DNA of 64,000 nt from Saprospiraceae bacterium UBA1994 (GTDB lineage Bacteria; Bacteroidota; Bacteroidia; Chitinophagales; Saprospiraceae): positions 124,001 to 188,000 of the forward strand of contig DDCY01000012.1 of the NCBI GenBank assembly GCA_002335865.1, in the 5' to 3' direction. This document shows, one piece after another, positions 1 to 7,754 of the stretch. The position numbers and the translations under genes are program-made. Under the pieces are notes generated by a model. That model was not told the origin of the DNA. It ran no database searches and saw only the letters and a program-made list of their open reading frames with translations. Numbering within the stretch: the stretch's first letter is position 1; every line of letters starts with the position of its first letter.

Positions 1-462
1 TTGACTGCTGTAACTAATGTTGATGGTCAAGTTGGAGTCACATATGAGTGGACTGACTCGATAGATGTGTTTATTGATGATAATAGATCTATAGAAGTAA
101 CAGAATCAGGTGTTTATTTTGTGACTGTAGACTACTGTGGTCGAAGTTTTACCGAGGAAGAAGATTTGAAGTTGGATAATAATCTACTATGGCCAAAAGT
201 ATTTTTCCCAAGAGGGGAAGATGAAAATAAAACTTTTGGGCCCGTAAATCCATGTGGAGCTCTTGTAACAAATTATAGTTTGAAAATTTACAATAGATGG
301 GGTAACGAGGTATTTACTTCTGATAATATTGATGCTGAATGGAACGGTCAACATGGTGGATCAGATAGTGCAACTGCTGTGTATGTTTGGTTAGCAGATT
401 ATGCAATTGATGGAGTTCAGATAACAGAACCACAGAAAGGAGATGTAACTTTACTCAGATAA
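1..462 (+). CDS. C-terminal end of a T9SS cargo protein with gliding-type (type B, CHU_C) sorting domain, 5' partial
   Basis: This is the 3' end of a larger gene that enters from outside the window; the apparent TTG at base 1 is only the first in-frame codon and not a believable start. The last roughly 90 residues match the gliding motility-associated C-terminal domain: a LWPKVFFPRGEDEN stretch, then YSLKIYNRWGNEVF, then a W-N-G turn and a VYVWLADY strand. In known family members this domain directs export through the type IX secretion system and attachment to or release from the cell surface. The residues before it have a beta-rich, Ig/PKD-like look with GVYFVTVDYCG. The passenger function cannot be read from this fragment. 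The gene ends 37 bases before the DUF1015 gene. Confidence 0.85.
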   Translation: MTAVTNVDGQVGVTYEWTDSIDVFIDDNRSIEVTESGVYFVTVDYCGRSFTEEEDLKLDNNLLWPKVFFPRGEDENKTFGPVNPCGALVTNYSLKIYNRWGNEVFTSDNIDAEWNGQHGGSDSATAVYVWLADYAIDGVQITEPQKGDVTLLR

Positions 463-499
463 TAAATAAAATATTACCCACTAGAATAGATAGACAACT

Positions 500-1603
500 A
501 TGAAGATACATCCTTTTCAAGCTATCTATCCCAATTTGACTTTGGTCACTTCACCAGATTCTTTTTTTGGTAGTATGAAACATAACTATCCAGATTTTGT
601 CAAATCTGGATTTTTCCAAAAGTCAGCACAAGATGCAATTTACATCTATCAGATAGAGTCGGAAGGTCATAGCTATCGAGCAGTCATAGCTGCTAATGAC
701 ATACAAGATGTCGAGGACCGAAAAATACTCAAGCATGAAGAGACACTTTCTACCAAAGAACAAAGTATGATGCAGTTAATCCTGCAGCGTAATGCTATAA
801 TCAAACCGGTGCTTCTTGCTTATGAAGGTAATAATGATATTAATCTTTTCATTACAGAAGAGATGGATAGCTTAAGAGCATTATTTAAATTGGACTTCGA
901 AGAGACCCAAGAATCTCATACTTTATATGCGATTACTGATCGCAAGAAGATAGCTAAACTACAAATACTATTTAAGGAAAAAGTAAAGAAGTGTTTTATC
1001 GCGGATGGTCACCATAGGGTATCTACAGCATCGATACTGCATAAAGGCAATCACTTACGTAAGGATCAATTGAATAGGTTACTTTCCGTCTACTTTCCAT
1101 TCGACGAGTTGGATATATACGATTACAATAGATCTATAAAGTTGCAAGAAGATTTGACGGAAGCGCAGATAGTAGCTAGGTTATCTAAGGTGTTTAAAAT
1201 ATCAGAACTCGATACAGCCGCTAAGCCTAAGAAGAAGCATCACATCACTATGCATCTGGGTAAAATATGGTATCTATTAAAGTGGAAAAATAAAATAATA
1301 GAAAAATATAATTCAGATGGTTTAGTCTTGGACTCCGACCTGCTTAACAGATATGTGCTCGATGATATTTTAGATGTTGATGATATTGGGACTGACCTTA
1401 GAGTAAAATATATTGCAGGAACTTTGGGTACAGATGGGGTAGAAAAATTAGCGTTGAAGGATCGTGGAAGAATTGGATTTTGTCTCTACGCTGTAACAAA
1501 GCAAGAGCTTAAATATATAGCAGAAAATGGATTGCATCTTCCACCTAAGAGTACATGGTTTGAGCCTAGGATTAAAAATGGAGTCATCGTCCAAGAGCTG
1601 TAA
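500..1603 (+). CDS. DUF1015 family protein
   Basis: The 367-residue product matches the DUF1015 family, conserved proteins of unknown biochemical role that are widespread in Bacteroidota and clostridia. The hallmark CFIADGHHRVSTAS segment is near residues 167-180, with its DGHHR signature, and the length is close to normal for the family (about 400). There is no signal peptide or membrane segment, so it should be cytosolic. It starts 38 bases after the T9SS cargo gene and ends 129 bases before an amidohydrolase, so neither neighbour is tightly coupled. Family membership is clear; no reaction can be assigned from sequence. Confidence 0.88.
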   Translation: MKIHPFQAIYPNLTLVTSPDSFFGSMKHNYPDFVKSGFFQKSAQDAIYIYQIESEGHSYRAVIAANDIQDVEDRKILKHEETLSTKEQSMMQLILQRNAIIKPVLLAYEGNNDINLFITEEMDSLRALFKLDFEETQESHTLYAITDRKKIAKLQILFKEKVKKCFIADGHHRVSTASILHKGNHLRKDQLNRLLSVYFPFDELDIYDYNRSIKLQEDLTEAQIVARLSKVFKISELDTAAKPKKKHHITMHLGKIWYLLKWKNKIIEKYNSDGLVLDSDLLNRYVLDDILDVDDIGTDLRVKYIAGTLGTDGVEKLALKDRGRIGFCLYAVTKQELKYIAENGLHLPPKSTWFEPRIKNGVIVQEL

Positions 1604-1732
1604 ATATACCATAGTCTTTGTATCATAGCCTTCAGTCTGTGAAAATGTATATTCAAATAATTCATAAGGATAGATTAAGCAAAATAACCTAAGTGATATT
1701 TTATGGTTATTAAATGAAATCAAAATAAAACG

Positions 1733-2917
1733 ATGAGAAAAATATCCGCAGATTATATTTACGCCATGGATCGATCTCCGATTAAAGATGGTGTTGTGAT
1801 CGTAGGCGATGATGGGAAAATTGTAGATGTAACGGAGAAATATGATCATGATCCTGCAGAACTTGAGATATACCGAGGAGTGATTATTCCAGGCATGATC
1901 AATACGCACTGTCATATGGAATTGTCGCATATGATAGGTAAGATTCCTACTGGTATAGGGTTGATTCCATTCATCGGTCAGGTAGTGAGATTTCGTGATT
2001 TTCCACAGGCAGAAATTGATGATGCTATAGTTGATGCGGATAAATATATGCATGCTCAAGGGATAGTGGCTGTAGGTGATATTAGTAATAAAGCTGACAC
2101 CGCAAAGGTCAAGTCGAAGAGTGCTATTAGATATTATACTTTTGTAGAAATGTTTGACTTCATGCAGGATAGTATGACGGAGCCTATGATCAAACAATAT
2201 AGTGAAGTGTACGCTCGGCATAGTGGCAAAAATGGAAATAGAAAATCATATGTACCGCACGCTCCATATACAGTTAGCGACGGACTATATAAATTTATCA
2301 AGGAAAACAATAAACTAAATAGTACAGTCTCTATCCACAACCAAGAGACAAAGCACGAGGATGATTTGTTTAACACAAAGTCAGGTGATTTTTTAGAATT
2401 TTATGAAGGTTTTGGATTTTCACTTAGTGATTTCAATTTGACTGGTAAGAATTCTATTTATCATGCAATGTCACAAATGGATCCAAACCAGCGTACATTA
2501 TTCGTGCATAATACAAGAACTACAGCAGACGATGTAGTAGCAGCGCAAAAGTGGAGTGAAAAAGTATATTGGGCAACCTGTGCTAATGCTAATTTATATA
2601 TAGAAAACGCTTTGCCTAACTACCAAGTCTTCATGAATACTGAAGCGAATATGACAATTGGTACAGACAGTCTTAGTTCTAATTGGCAACTTTCAGTCTT
2701 CGAGGAAATGAAGACAATCAAAAAATTCAATAGCTATATACCTACCTCGACTTTACTCGAGTGGGCGACATATAATGGAGCCAAGGCATTAGGATTTGAT
2801 GATACACTTGGTAGTTTTACTCCAGGGAAGACTCCAGGCGTTGTTTTAATAGATTGTGAGTTAGATGCTAACGAAGAGGCTATTTTGACTAACGCAGAAC
2901 TAAAGAGGTTGGTGTAG
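1733..2917 (+). CDS. Amidohydrolase family protein (metal-dependent deaminase type)
   Basis: The 394-residue protein has the layout of the amidohydrolase superfamily branch that deaminates nucleoside-like or related substrates. A short N-terminal beta domain is followed by the metal-binding H-x-H pair (H59 and H61 in the NTHCHMELSHM segment), then PHAPYTVSD near residue 179, a further histidine in SIHNQETKHED near residue 206, and the catalytic-type aspartate in GTDSLSSN near residue 312. The HAPYT element is shared with SAH/aminofutalosine deaminases, so a role in menaquinone synthesis through futalosine is possible, but no other futalosine gene is in the window. It is a cytosolic enzyme. 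Superfamily is confident; substrate is open. Confidence 0.85.
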   Translation: MRKISADYIYAMDRSPIKDGVVIVGDDGKIVDVTEKYDHDPAELEIYRGVIIPGMINTHCHMELSHMIGKIPTGIGLIPFIGQVVRFRDFPQAEIDDAIVDADKYMHAQGIVAVGDISNKADTAKVKSKSAIRYYTFVEMFDFMQDSMTEPMIKQYSEVYARHSGKNGNRKSYVPHAPYTVSDGLYKFIKENNKLNSTVSIHNQETKHEDDLFNTKSGDFLEFYEGFGFSLSDFNLTGKNSIYHAMSQMDPNQRTLFVHNTRTTADDVVAAQKWSEKVYWATCANANLYIENALPNYQVFMNTEANMTIGTDSLSSNWQLSVFEEMKTIKKFNSYIPTSTLLEWATYNGAKALGFDDTLGSFTPGKTPGVVLIDCELDANEEAILTNAELKRLV

Positions 2918-3168
2918 ACTTTCTGTCTTTGTTCAGGAAAGCACAATTTTTTTTAGGCTTGAGCTTTGAAGTGTTACTATACTTTTTAAGGGGTTATAGC
3001 ATTATGACCAATTAGTATTATCAATTTCAATGCTGTCTCTTCCCAAATAAAATTTGATTGTAATAAAACTTTTAATCCATGTAGCCCTTTCAAAGGAACA
3101 AACTAGATGCGTAGCAAGAGTTATCTTATTATCTTCTCTACAGAATTAATAACTACAATCCAATTTAT

Positions 3169-3405
3169 TTAAACAATCTTTATATTGTTCATAATATTTT
3201 GGATGAAATCTGGAGAAACATCTGGTCTAGTGACGTTGTTCTTGATGAACTCACGAATATTTTTTTCTTGATTGAAGATCTTGTGGCAAGTAGAATCGGA
3301 GTCTACTTTATTGAGAAGGTTTTGTTGAGCGTCTGTAGTAAGTGCGTTGTCAAAATAGAGATTGATGCTTGCTCTTATCTCATTCATGTTTTCAGAATTT
3401 GGCAT
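3169..3405 (-). CDS. Small anti-sigma-factor-like protein downstream of an ECF sigma gene
   Basis: A 78-residue protein encoded just downstream of the ECF sigma factor on the same strand, after a 173-base gap. Short proteins in this place in Bacteroidota are usually annotated as anti-sigma factors. The sequence has the same helical feel: an IRASINLYFDNALTTDAQQNLLNKV segment, then STCHKIFNQEKNIREFIKNN, then a C-terminal SPDFIQNIMNNI helix. It has only one cysteine (in STCH), so the H-x3-C-x2-C zinc motif of classical zinc anti-sigma domains is absent. There is no membrane segment, so any regulation would be cytosolic. The assignment rests mainly on position and composition. Confidence 0.6.
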   Translation of the reverse strand: MPNSENMNEIRASINLYFDNALTTDAQQNLLNKVDSDSTCHKIFNQEKNIREFIKNNVTRPDVSPDFIQNIMNNIKIV

Positions 3406-3578
3406 GGCTTCGTTTGATTTATCAAAAATTAATTAAAATTAAATAATCAAAACAGAATCTATCAATCCGAAGATATCTGCATGAAAGAAGCGATAAAGCG
3501 CTCCCCAAAAGAAACAAAAATAAATATCAATTTTTTGAGGTTATCATTATCTAAGATTTGACAACTCATAGCTTATTA

Positions 3579-4211
3579 TTACTCTTCTTCACTTTTACCT
3601 TTTATAGCTTTATGAATTCCTCGTTTATCCTCATACCCAATTTTTTGGGCATATTTTAATAGTTTTTCTTTGAGCATATTTCTTGCCCTGAATAATCTAG
3701 ATCTAACAGTTCCAATAGGTACATCTATGATTTTAGATATTTCCTCATATGTAAACCCTTCGATATCACATAACAAAACTACTGTTCTAAAGTCGATAGG
3801 AAGTGAGTTGATAGCAATCGTTACCTCATCTCCCATCATATTTTCAAAAATTTCAGCTCTTAGGTCGTGATAACCAGTACCTGAATTATCATCACTATTA
3901 TGATAACTTACTATTTCTTCAAAATCAACCTGTTGAGGACGCTTACTTTTTTTCCTATATTGGTTGATATAAGCGTTCTTCAAAATTTTAAACAACCATG
4001 CTTTTGCATTAGTTCCCGAGATATATTTATCTATAAACCTGTGAGCTTTCATATAGGTTTCTTGCACGAGATCATTGGCATCTTCTTCGTTGTACGAAAG
4101 GTGATACGCAAAGGTTTTTAATGCATTGATATGAGGAAGGAGTTCCTCTTCAAATACTATTTCATGTGCTGTCCTTTTCTTATTTCTCAAACTATAATCA
4201 ATTTTTAGCAA
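3579..4211 (-). CDS. RNA polymerase sigma-70 factor, ECF subfamily
   Basis: This 210-residue protein has both ECF sigma domains. Region 2 lies at about residues 27-95, with LSYNEEDANDLVQETYMKAHRFIDKY and then NAKAWLFKILKNAYINQYRKK, the core-polymerase and -10 recognition part. Region 4 lies at about residues 130-190, with LPIDFRTVVLLCDIEGFTYEEIS and the IGTVRSRLFRAR recognition helix. The C-terminal tail after the second domain is basic and ends in acidic residues. It is followed on the same strand by a small anti-sigma-like gene, and gyrB lies 256 bases upstream. The signal it responds to cannot be deduced. Confidence 0.93.
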   Translation of the reverse strand: MLKIDYSLRNKKRTAHEIVFEEELLPHINALKTFAYHLSYNEEDANDLVQETYMKAHRFIDKYISGTNAKAWLFKILKNAYINQYRKKSKRPQQVDFEEIVSYHNSDDNSGTGYHDLRAEIFENMMGDEVTIAINSLPIDFRTVVLLCDIEGFTYEEISKIIDVPIGTVRSRLFRARNMLKEKLLKYAQKIGYEDKRGIHKAIKGKSEEE

Positions 4212-4467
4212 CTTTAATATATCAAAGTCTACCTGTTGCTGCCAGTTGACGTTGTGTAATCTTAAGAACTTATTTGTGTGTATTTCTCGATAGCCTCGTA
4301 TAACTTTAGCACAGAGCTTGGCAGATATAATAGAACCTTCGACAATAAGGACTGTCTATTAATTATTAATGTTATACACGGCTCGAGATAAATCTCTATT
4401 TTAAAACGTTAGATAATCAGTATTCAGCTATATGATACCTATGTCCTAAAGTAAAACTGCCAACGGA

Positions 4468-6411
4468 CTATATGTCAATATTAGCATAAGTAGCGTTTTC
4501 TTCGATAAATTTACGGCGTGGTGGTACTTCGTCGCCCATGAGCATAGAGAATACTCTATCTGCTTCCATGTCGTCTTCGATAATTATTTGTTTTAGAGTT
4601 CGTTCTTCTGGATCCATCGTAGTCTCCCATAGTTGAGAAGCGTTCATCTCACCTAGACCCTTATATCTTTGTATCTTTACTGAGGTATCATTTTCTCCTT
4701 TAGAGTAGGTTTTGATAGCCTCTATACGCTCTTCTTCATTCCAGCAGTACACAGAACTCTTACCTTTTCGTATTTGATAAAGTGGTGGCGCAGCGATATA
4801 TATATATCCTTGTTCTACTAGAGGAGTCATATATCTATAGAAAAATGTAAGTATCAATGTAGCAATGTGGCTACCATCGACATCGGCATCACACATTATA
4901 ACTATCTTATGGTATCTTAGTTTTTCTATATTAAGTATTCGATCACCATCTTTCTCCTCAATACTTACCCCTAAAGCGGTAAACATGTTTTTGATCTCTT
5001 CGTTCTCGTAGATTTTATGCTCCATAGCTTTTTCTACGTTAAGAATTTTACCTCTAAGTGGCAGAATCGCTTGGAATTTACGATCTCTACCTTGCTTAGC
5101 AGTACCACCGGCAGAATCCCCTTCGACAAGGAATATCTCAGACTCAGCAGGATCTTTACTACTACAATCAGATAATTTTCCTGGAAGTCCACCACCAGTC
5201 AGTACGTTTTTACGTTGTACCATTTCTCTAGCCTTACGAGCAGCATGTCTTGCTGTTGCAGCGAGGATTACTTTATCTACGATTCGTTTAGCCTGCTTAG
5301 GGTTTTCCTCAAGGTAATGCTTCAGTATATCTCCTACCGCTCTAGATACTATTCCTGTTACTTCAGAGTTTCCTAGTTCACCCTTAGTTTGTCCTTTGAA
5401 CTGAGGTTCAGGTACTTTTACAGATACAATGGCAGTAAGTCCTTCGCGGAAATCTTCTCCAGAAATACTGAATTTGAGTTTAGAGAACATATTGTTATCA
5501 TCTCCGTATTGCTTAAATAGCCTATTAACAGCCCTACGGAATCCTGCGACGTGTGTTCCTCCCTCACGAGTAGATATATTATTTACGAATGAGAATATAT
5601 TCTCTTGATAACCAGTATTGTACTGCATCGCGACTTCTACTTCTACATTTTCTTCTTTGCCGATCACGTGGATTGGCTCAGAGATTATAGGTGTACGAGA
5701 TTGATCAAGATATTTGACAAACTCTTTAAGTCCTCCTTCAGAATAAAAATCTTCAGATTTAAACTCCCCGTCAATTTTTTCGCGTTCATCTGTAAGTTTG
5801 AGCTTTAAGCCGCTATTGAGATAACTCATCTCTTTTAATCGATTAGCAAGAGTAACGTAATTGTACACCAACGTCTCAAAAATCGAAGGATCTGGATGGA
5901 AAGTAATTATAGTGCCAGTAATATCAGTTTCTCCGATCTGAGTTACTTCAGTTTGAGGGATTCCTTCACTATACTCTTGCTGCCAAATTTTACCATCTCT
6001 ATGGACAGTCGCTACAAGTTTGGTCGAAAGGGCGTTTACACAACTGACACCTACACCGTGAAGTCCACCAGATACTTTATAAGTATCCTTATCAAACTTT
6101 CCACCTGCGTGCAGAACAGTCATTACTACCTCTAAAGCAGACTTTTGCAATTTCTCATGCATACCAGTAGGGATACCTCTTCCATCATCTGTGACAGAGA
6201 TACTATTGTCCTCGTGGATAGTCATTTCTACACCAGTACAGTGACCAGCCAAGTGCTCATCTATAGAGTTATCTATTACCTCCCAAACTAGGTGGTGAAG
6301 TCCTTTGGAATCCGTACTACCTATATACATTCCAGGTCTCATCCTTACGGCTTCTAGTCCTTCTAATGCTTGGATATTACTAGCATTATAATTGCTTTTA
6401 TTTTCGCTCAT
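4468..6411 (-). CDS. gyrB: DNA gyrase subunit B
   Basis: GyrB supplies the ATPase and TOPRIM parts of gyrase, which introduces negative supercoils with GyrA. The 647-residue length is typical of short GyrB proteins that lack the proteobacterial insertion. The GHKL ATP site is intact: E44 and N48 in EVIDNSIDE, D75 in the DDGRGIP motif, and the GGLHGVG lid. The TOPRIM domain has LVEGDSAGG, PLRGKILNVEKA and the metal-binding DADVDGSH. The C-terminal QRYKGLGEMN segment is the usual GyrA-contact tail. GyrB is favoured over ParE because of the QRYKGLGEMN tail and the overall match; gyrA and oriC are not in the window. A possible promoter lies about 25 bases upstream of the start codon. Confidence 0.97.
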   Translation of the reverse strand: MSENKSNYNASNIQALEGLEAVRMRPGMYIGSTDSKGLHHLVWEVIDNSIDEHLAGHCTGVEMTIHEDNSISVTDDGRGIPTGMHEKLQKSALEVVMTVLHAGGKFDKDTYKVSGGLHGVGVSCVNALSTKLVATVHRDGKIWQQEYSEGIPQTEVTQIGETDITGTIITFHPDPSIFETLVYNYVTLANRLKEMSYLNSGLKLKLTDEREKIDGEFKSEDFYSEGGLKEFVKYLDQSRTPIISEPIHVIGKEENVEVEVAMQYNTGYQENIFSFVNNISTREGGTHVAGFRRAVNRLFKQYGDDNNMFSKLKFSISGEDFREGLTAIVSVKVPEPQFKGQTKGELGNSEVTGIVSRAVGDILKHYLEENPKQAKRIVDKVILAATARHAARKAREMVQRKNVLTGGGLPGKLSDCSSKDPAESEIFLVEGDSAGGTAKQGRDRKFQAILPLRGKILNVEKAMEHKIYENEEIKNMFTALGVSIEEKDGDRILNIEKLRYHKIVIMCDADVDGSHIATLILTFFYRYMTPLVEQGYIYIAAPPLYQIRKGKSSVYCWNEEERIEAIKTYSKGENDTSVKIQRYKGLGEMNASQLWETTMDPEERTLKQIIIEDDMEADRVFSMLMGDEVPPRRKFIEENATYANIDI

Positions 6412-6433
6412 TTTCTACTTTTCAAAATTCAAA

Positions 6434-6441
6434 CAAAAGTA
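6434..6441 (-). promoter_or_regulatory. gyrB: Candidate -7 box for gyrB
   Basis: On the minus strand these bases read TACTTTTG, an exact match to the Bacteroidota -7 consensus TAnnTTTG, placed 22 bases before the gyrB ATG. No TTG -33 element is seen at the usual 17-21 base distance. Because such a box is expected by chance about once per 1.5 kb in DNA this AT-rich, position is the main support. Confidence 0.4.
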
Positions 6442-6704
6442 AGCTTTTTAAGGTGTAAATAGTAGTTAAATGGCATCAAAAAACTCAGAGAATTTCGTAT
6501 CTAACCCTCTGATAATGAATGTTTTTCATAATGGACAAAATTGTAAACAAAAATGAATGATTCTAGACTACATTTATTGCTTAATTTCTGCCGAGTATAA
6601 AGTCTTTAGATGCTTTCGAGTTTCGCGATATCTTAAACTCCACAAGTAGTAAATCAATTAGTACAATTCTCTTTAAATGACTTCTCTTTTCTCTCATATA
6701 CCCA

Positions 6705-6712
6705 TACCTTTG
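6705..6712 (+). promoter_or_regulatory. tsaE: Candidate -7 box for tsaE, giving an almost leaderless mRNA
   Basis: TACCTTTG matches the TAnnTTTG consensus exactly, and its last base is only 7 bases before the tsaE ATG. If used, transcription would start at or within a few bases of the start codon. No TTG -33 element is visible at the expected distance. Confidence 0.4.
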
Positions 6713-6719
6713 TTCGTGT

Positions 6720-7157
6720 ATGAATAATTCTAAGTCACATACGATCTATATCTCTAAATTGGAGGATATTACTTCAGCTGCAAAGCAGCTTTTAGGCATC
6801 ATTGGTAGTTGTCGTATAGTTTTGCTAAAAGGTAATCTCGGATCAGGTAAGACTACTCTAACACAACAAATTGTGACTATTCTTGGTCACAAAGGTTCCA
6901 CTAGTAGTCCTACATACTCCCTAGTCAATGAATATGAAGGCAAAAATGGTTCTATTTACCATATGGATCTGTATAGACTCAATGATCTAAATGAAGCATA
7001 TGAGATCGGAATCGAAGACTATCTGTACTCAGGTAATTACTGCTTCATCGAATGGCCTGAGCTTATTATGGATTTGATCAAAGGAGAGACATTTGTTCAG
7101 ATGAATATTGAGCAAATGGATGATGGAGTGCGTAAAGTGGAAATTCAAATTTTTTAA
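6720..7157 (+). CDS. tsaE: tRNA threonylcarbamoyladenosine biosynthesis ATPase TsaE
   Basis: TsaE is the ATPase that works with TsaB and TsaD to make the t6A modification at position 37 of ANN-decoding tRNAs. The 145-residue product has the P-loop GNLGSGKTT at residues 38-46, the family's TSSPTYSLVNEYEG segment near residue 62, the HMDLYRL strand and the C-terminal FIEWPE motif. Length is normal for the family. TsaB and TsaD are not nearby. The ATG is preceded almost immediately by a TAnnTTTG box, so the message may lack a leader. Confidence 0.95.
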   Translation: MNNSKSHTIYISKLEDITSAAKQLLGIIGSCRIVLLKGNLGSGKTTLTQQIVTILGHKGSTSSPTYSLVNEYEGKNGSIYHMDLYRLNDLNEAYEIGIEDYLYSGNYCFIEWPELIMDLIKGETFVQMNIEQMDDGVRKVEIQIF

Positions 7158-7231
7158 ATTTACTTAAGTTTCAGCTTTGACTTAGGAGAACAGTTTTTAT
7201 TTAATTCTTAATTTAGGAACGCCTTGTAGGA

Positions 7232-7239
7232 TATATTTG
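7232..7239 (+). promoter_or_regulatory. Candidate -7 box upstream of the 7269 ATG
   Basis: TATATTTG is an exact TAnnTTTG match ending 29 bases before an ATG at 7269. That ATG begins a short signal-peptide-like reading frame which runs out of frame with the gene at 7316. The box therefore supports 7269, not the TTG at 7316, as the original start. No -33 TTG is seen at normal spacing. Confidence 0.35.
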
Positions 7240-7315
7240 ATGTATTGATTAATAAAATATTTAGACCAATGAAATTCCCTTTTTTATTCTTCTCTTAATA
7301 ATTACAATACACCCA

Positions 7316-7690
7316 TTGTTTTCTCAAATTAATTTAATAAAGAAAGATGATGTTCAACTCGATTATTATTCAAACGTTAGAAGTGATAATGATTTTGAAC
7401 ATAAGGACAATAAATTTAGTTGGACCAAAGCCACGGGTTACACAAGTTTGGCTCTAATAACGATTTCAGCATTTTCATTTTCTGAGGTATTCTCTAATTC
7501 TGGGTCTGACCCAGACCCATTATATTTAGGGACTGCATTGATAAGTGGAATGGCTGCATGCATTGTTGGTACAATAGGAATAGTCTTGAATAAAATGGAT
7601 ATGGCTTTAATAAAAAAGATGGAGTTAGAAAACTATAATTGGGCAATTACCTCAACATATAATGGAGTGGGAATCGTCTATAATTTCTAA
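7316..7690 (+). CDS. Small membrane-associated hypothetical protein whose start and signal peptide are split off by an apparent frameshift
   Basis: The 124 residues starting from a TTG are not recognised. The mature part begins polar (INLIKKDDVQLDYYSNVRS) and carries two hydrophobic stretches, around residues 41-58 and 68-92, that could be membrane helices. The start looks wrong. The same frame is open back to 7265 and encodes a hydrophobic run, PFFILLLIITIHPLFSQ, ending in a typical signal-peptidase context, but it has no ATG, GTG or TTG ahead of it. An ATG at 7269 in another frame reads MKFPFLFFS and then stops. One extra base in the CCCTTTTTT run near 7277-7285 would join the two into a normal signal peptide. 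Either this is a recent frameshift or a homopolymer sequence error. Confidence 0.55.
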   Translation: MFSQINLIKKDDVQLDYYSNVRSDNDFEHKDNKFSWTKATGYTSLALITISAFSFSEVFSNSGSDPDPLYLGTALISGMAACIVGTIGIVLNKMDMALIKKMELENYNWAITSTYNGVGIVYNF

Positions 7691-7693
7691 CCT

Positions 7694-7715
7694 ATTACAA
7701 CTTTAAAGTCGTAAT
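7694..7715. terminator. Possible bidirectional terminator between convergent genes
   Basis: An 11-base inverted repeat with one mismatch (ATTACAACTTT / AAAGTCGTAAT) has no spacer, so a real stem would be about 9 bp with a small loop. It sits directly after the 7316 gene, before the end of mfd, and is followed by CTTTTCTC. Weak GC content makes this tentative. Confidence 0.35.
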
Positions 7716-7754
7716 CTTTTCTCACAGATAATTTGACATAGAAGAGCGTTTAAT

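Larger units (their letters stand above)
6412..6719. other. Divergent intergenic region gyrB / tsaE
   Basis: The 308 bases separate two divergent genes and hold a candidate -7 box for each: one at 6434-6441 for gyrB and one at 6705-6712 for tsaE. No open frame with coding character, hairpin or repeat was recognised in the roughly 260 bases between the boxes. Confidence 0.5.

Noticed and set aside
1613..1660. Resemblance between the sequence after the DUF1015 gene and that after the PorP gene (13910-13940)
   Set aside because: The match is short and imperfect; I could not support a repeat family from two loosely similar copies.
1448..2221. 257-codon open frame on the minus strand
   Set aside because: It overlaps the DUF1015 and amidohydrolase genes antisense, and its translation is low-complexity and has no family motifs.
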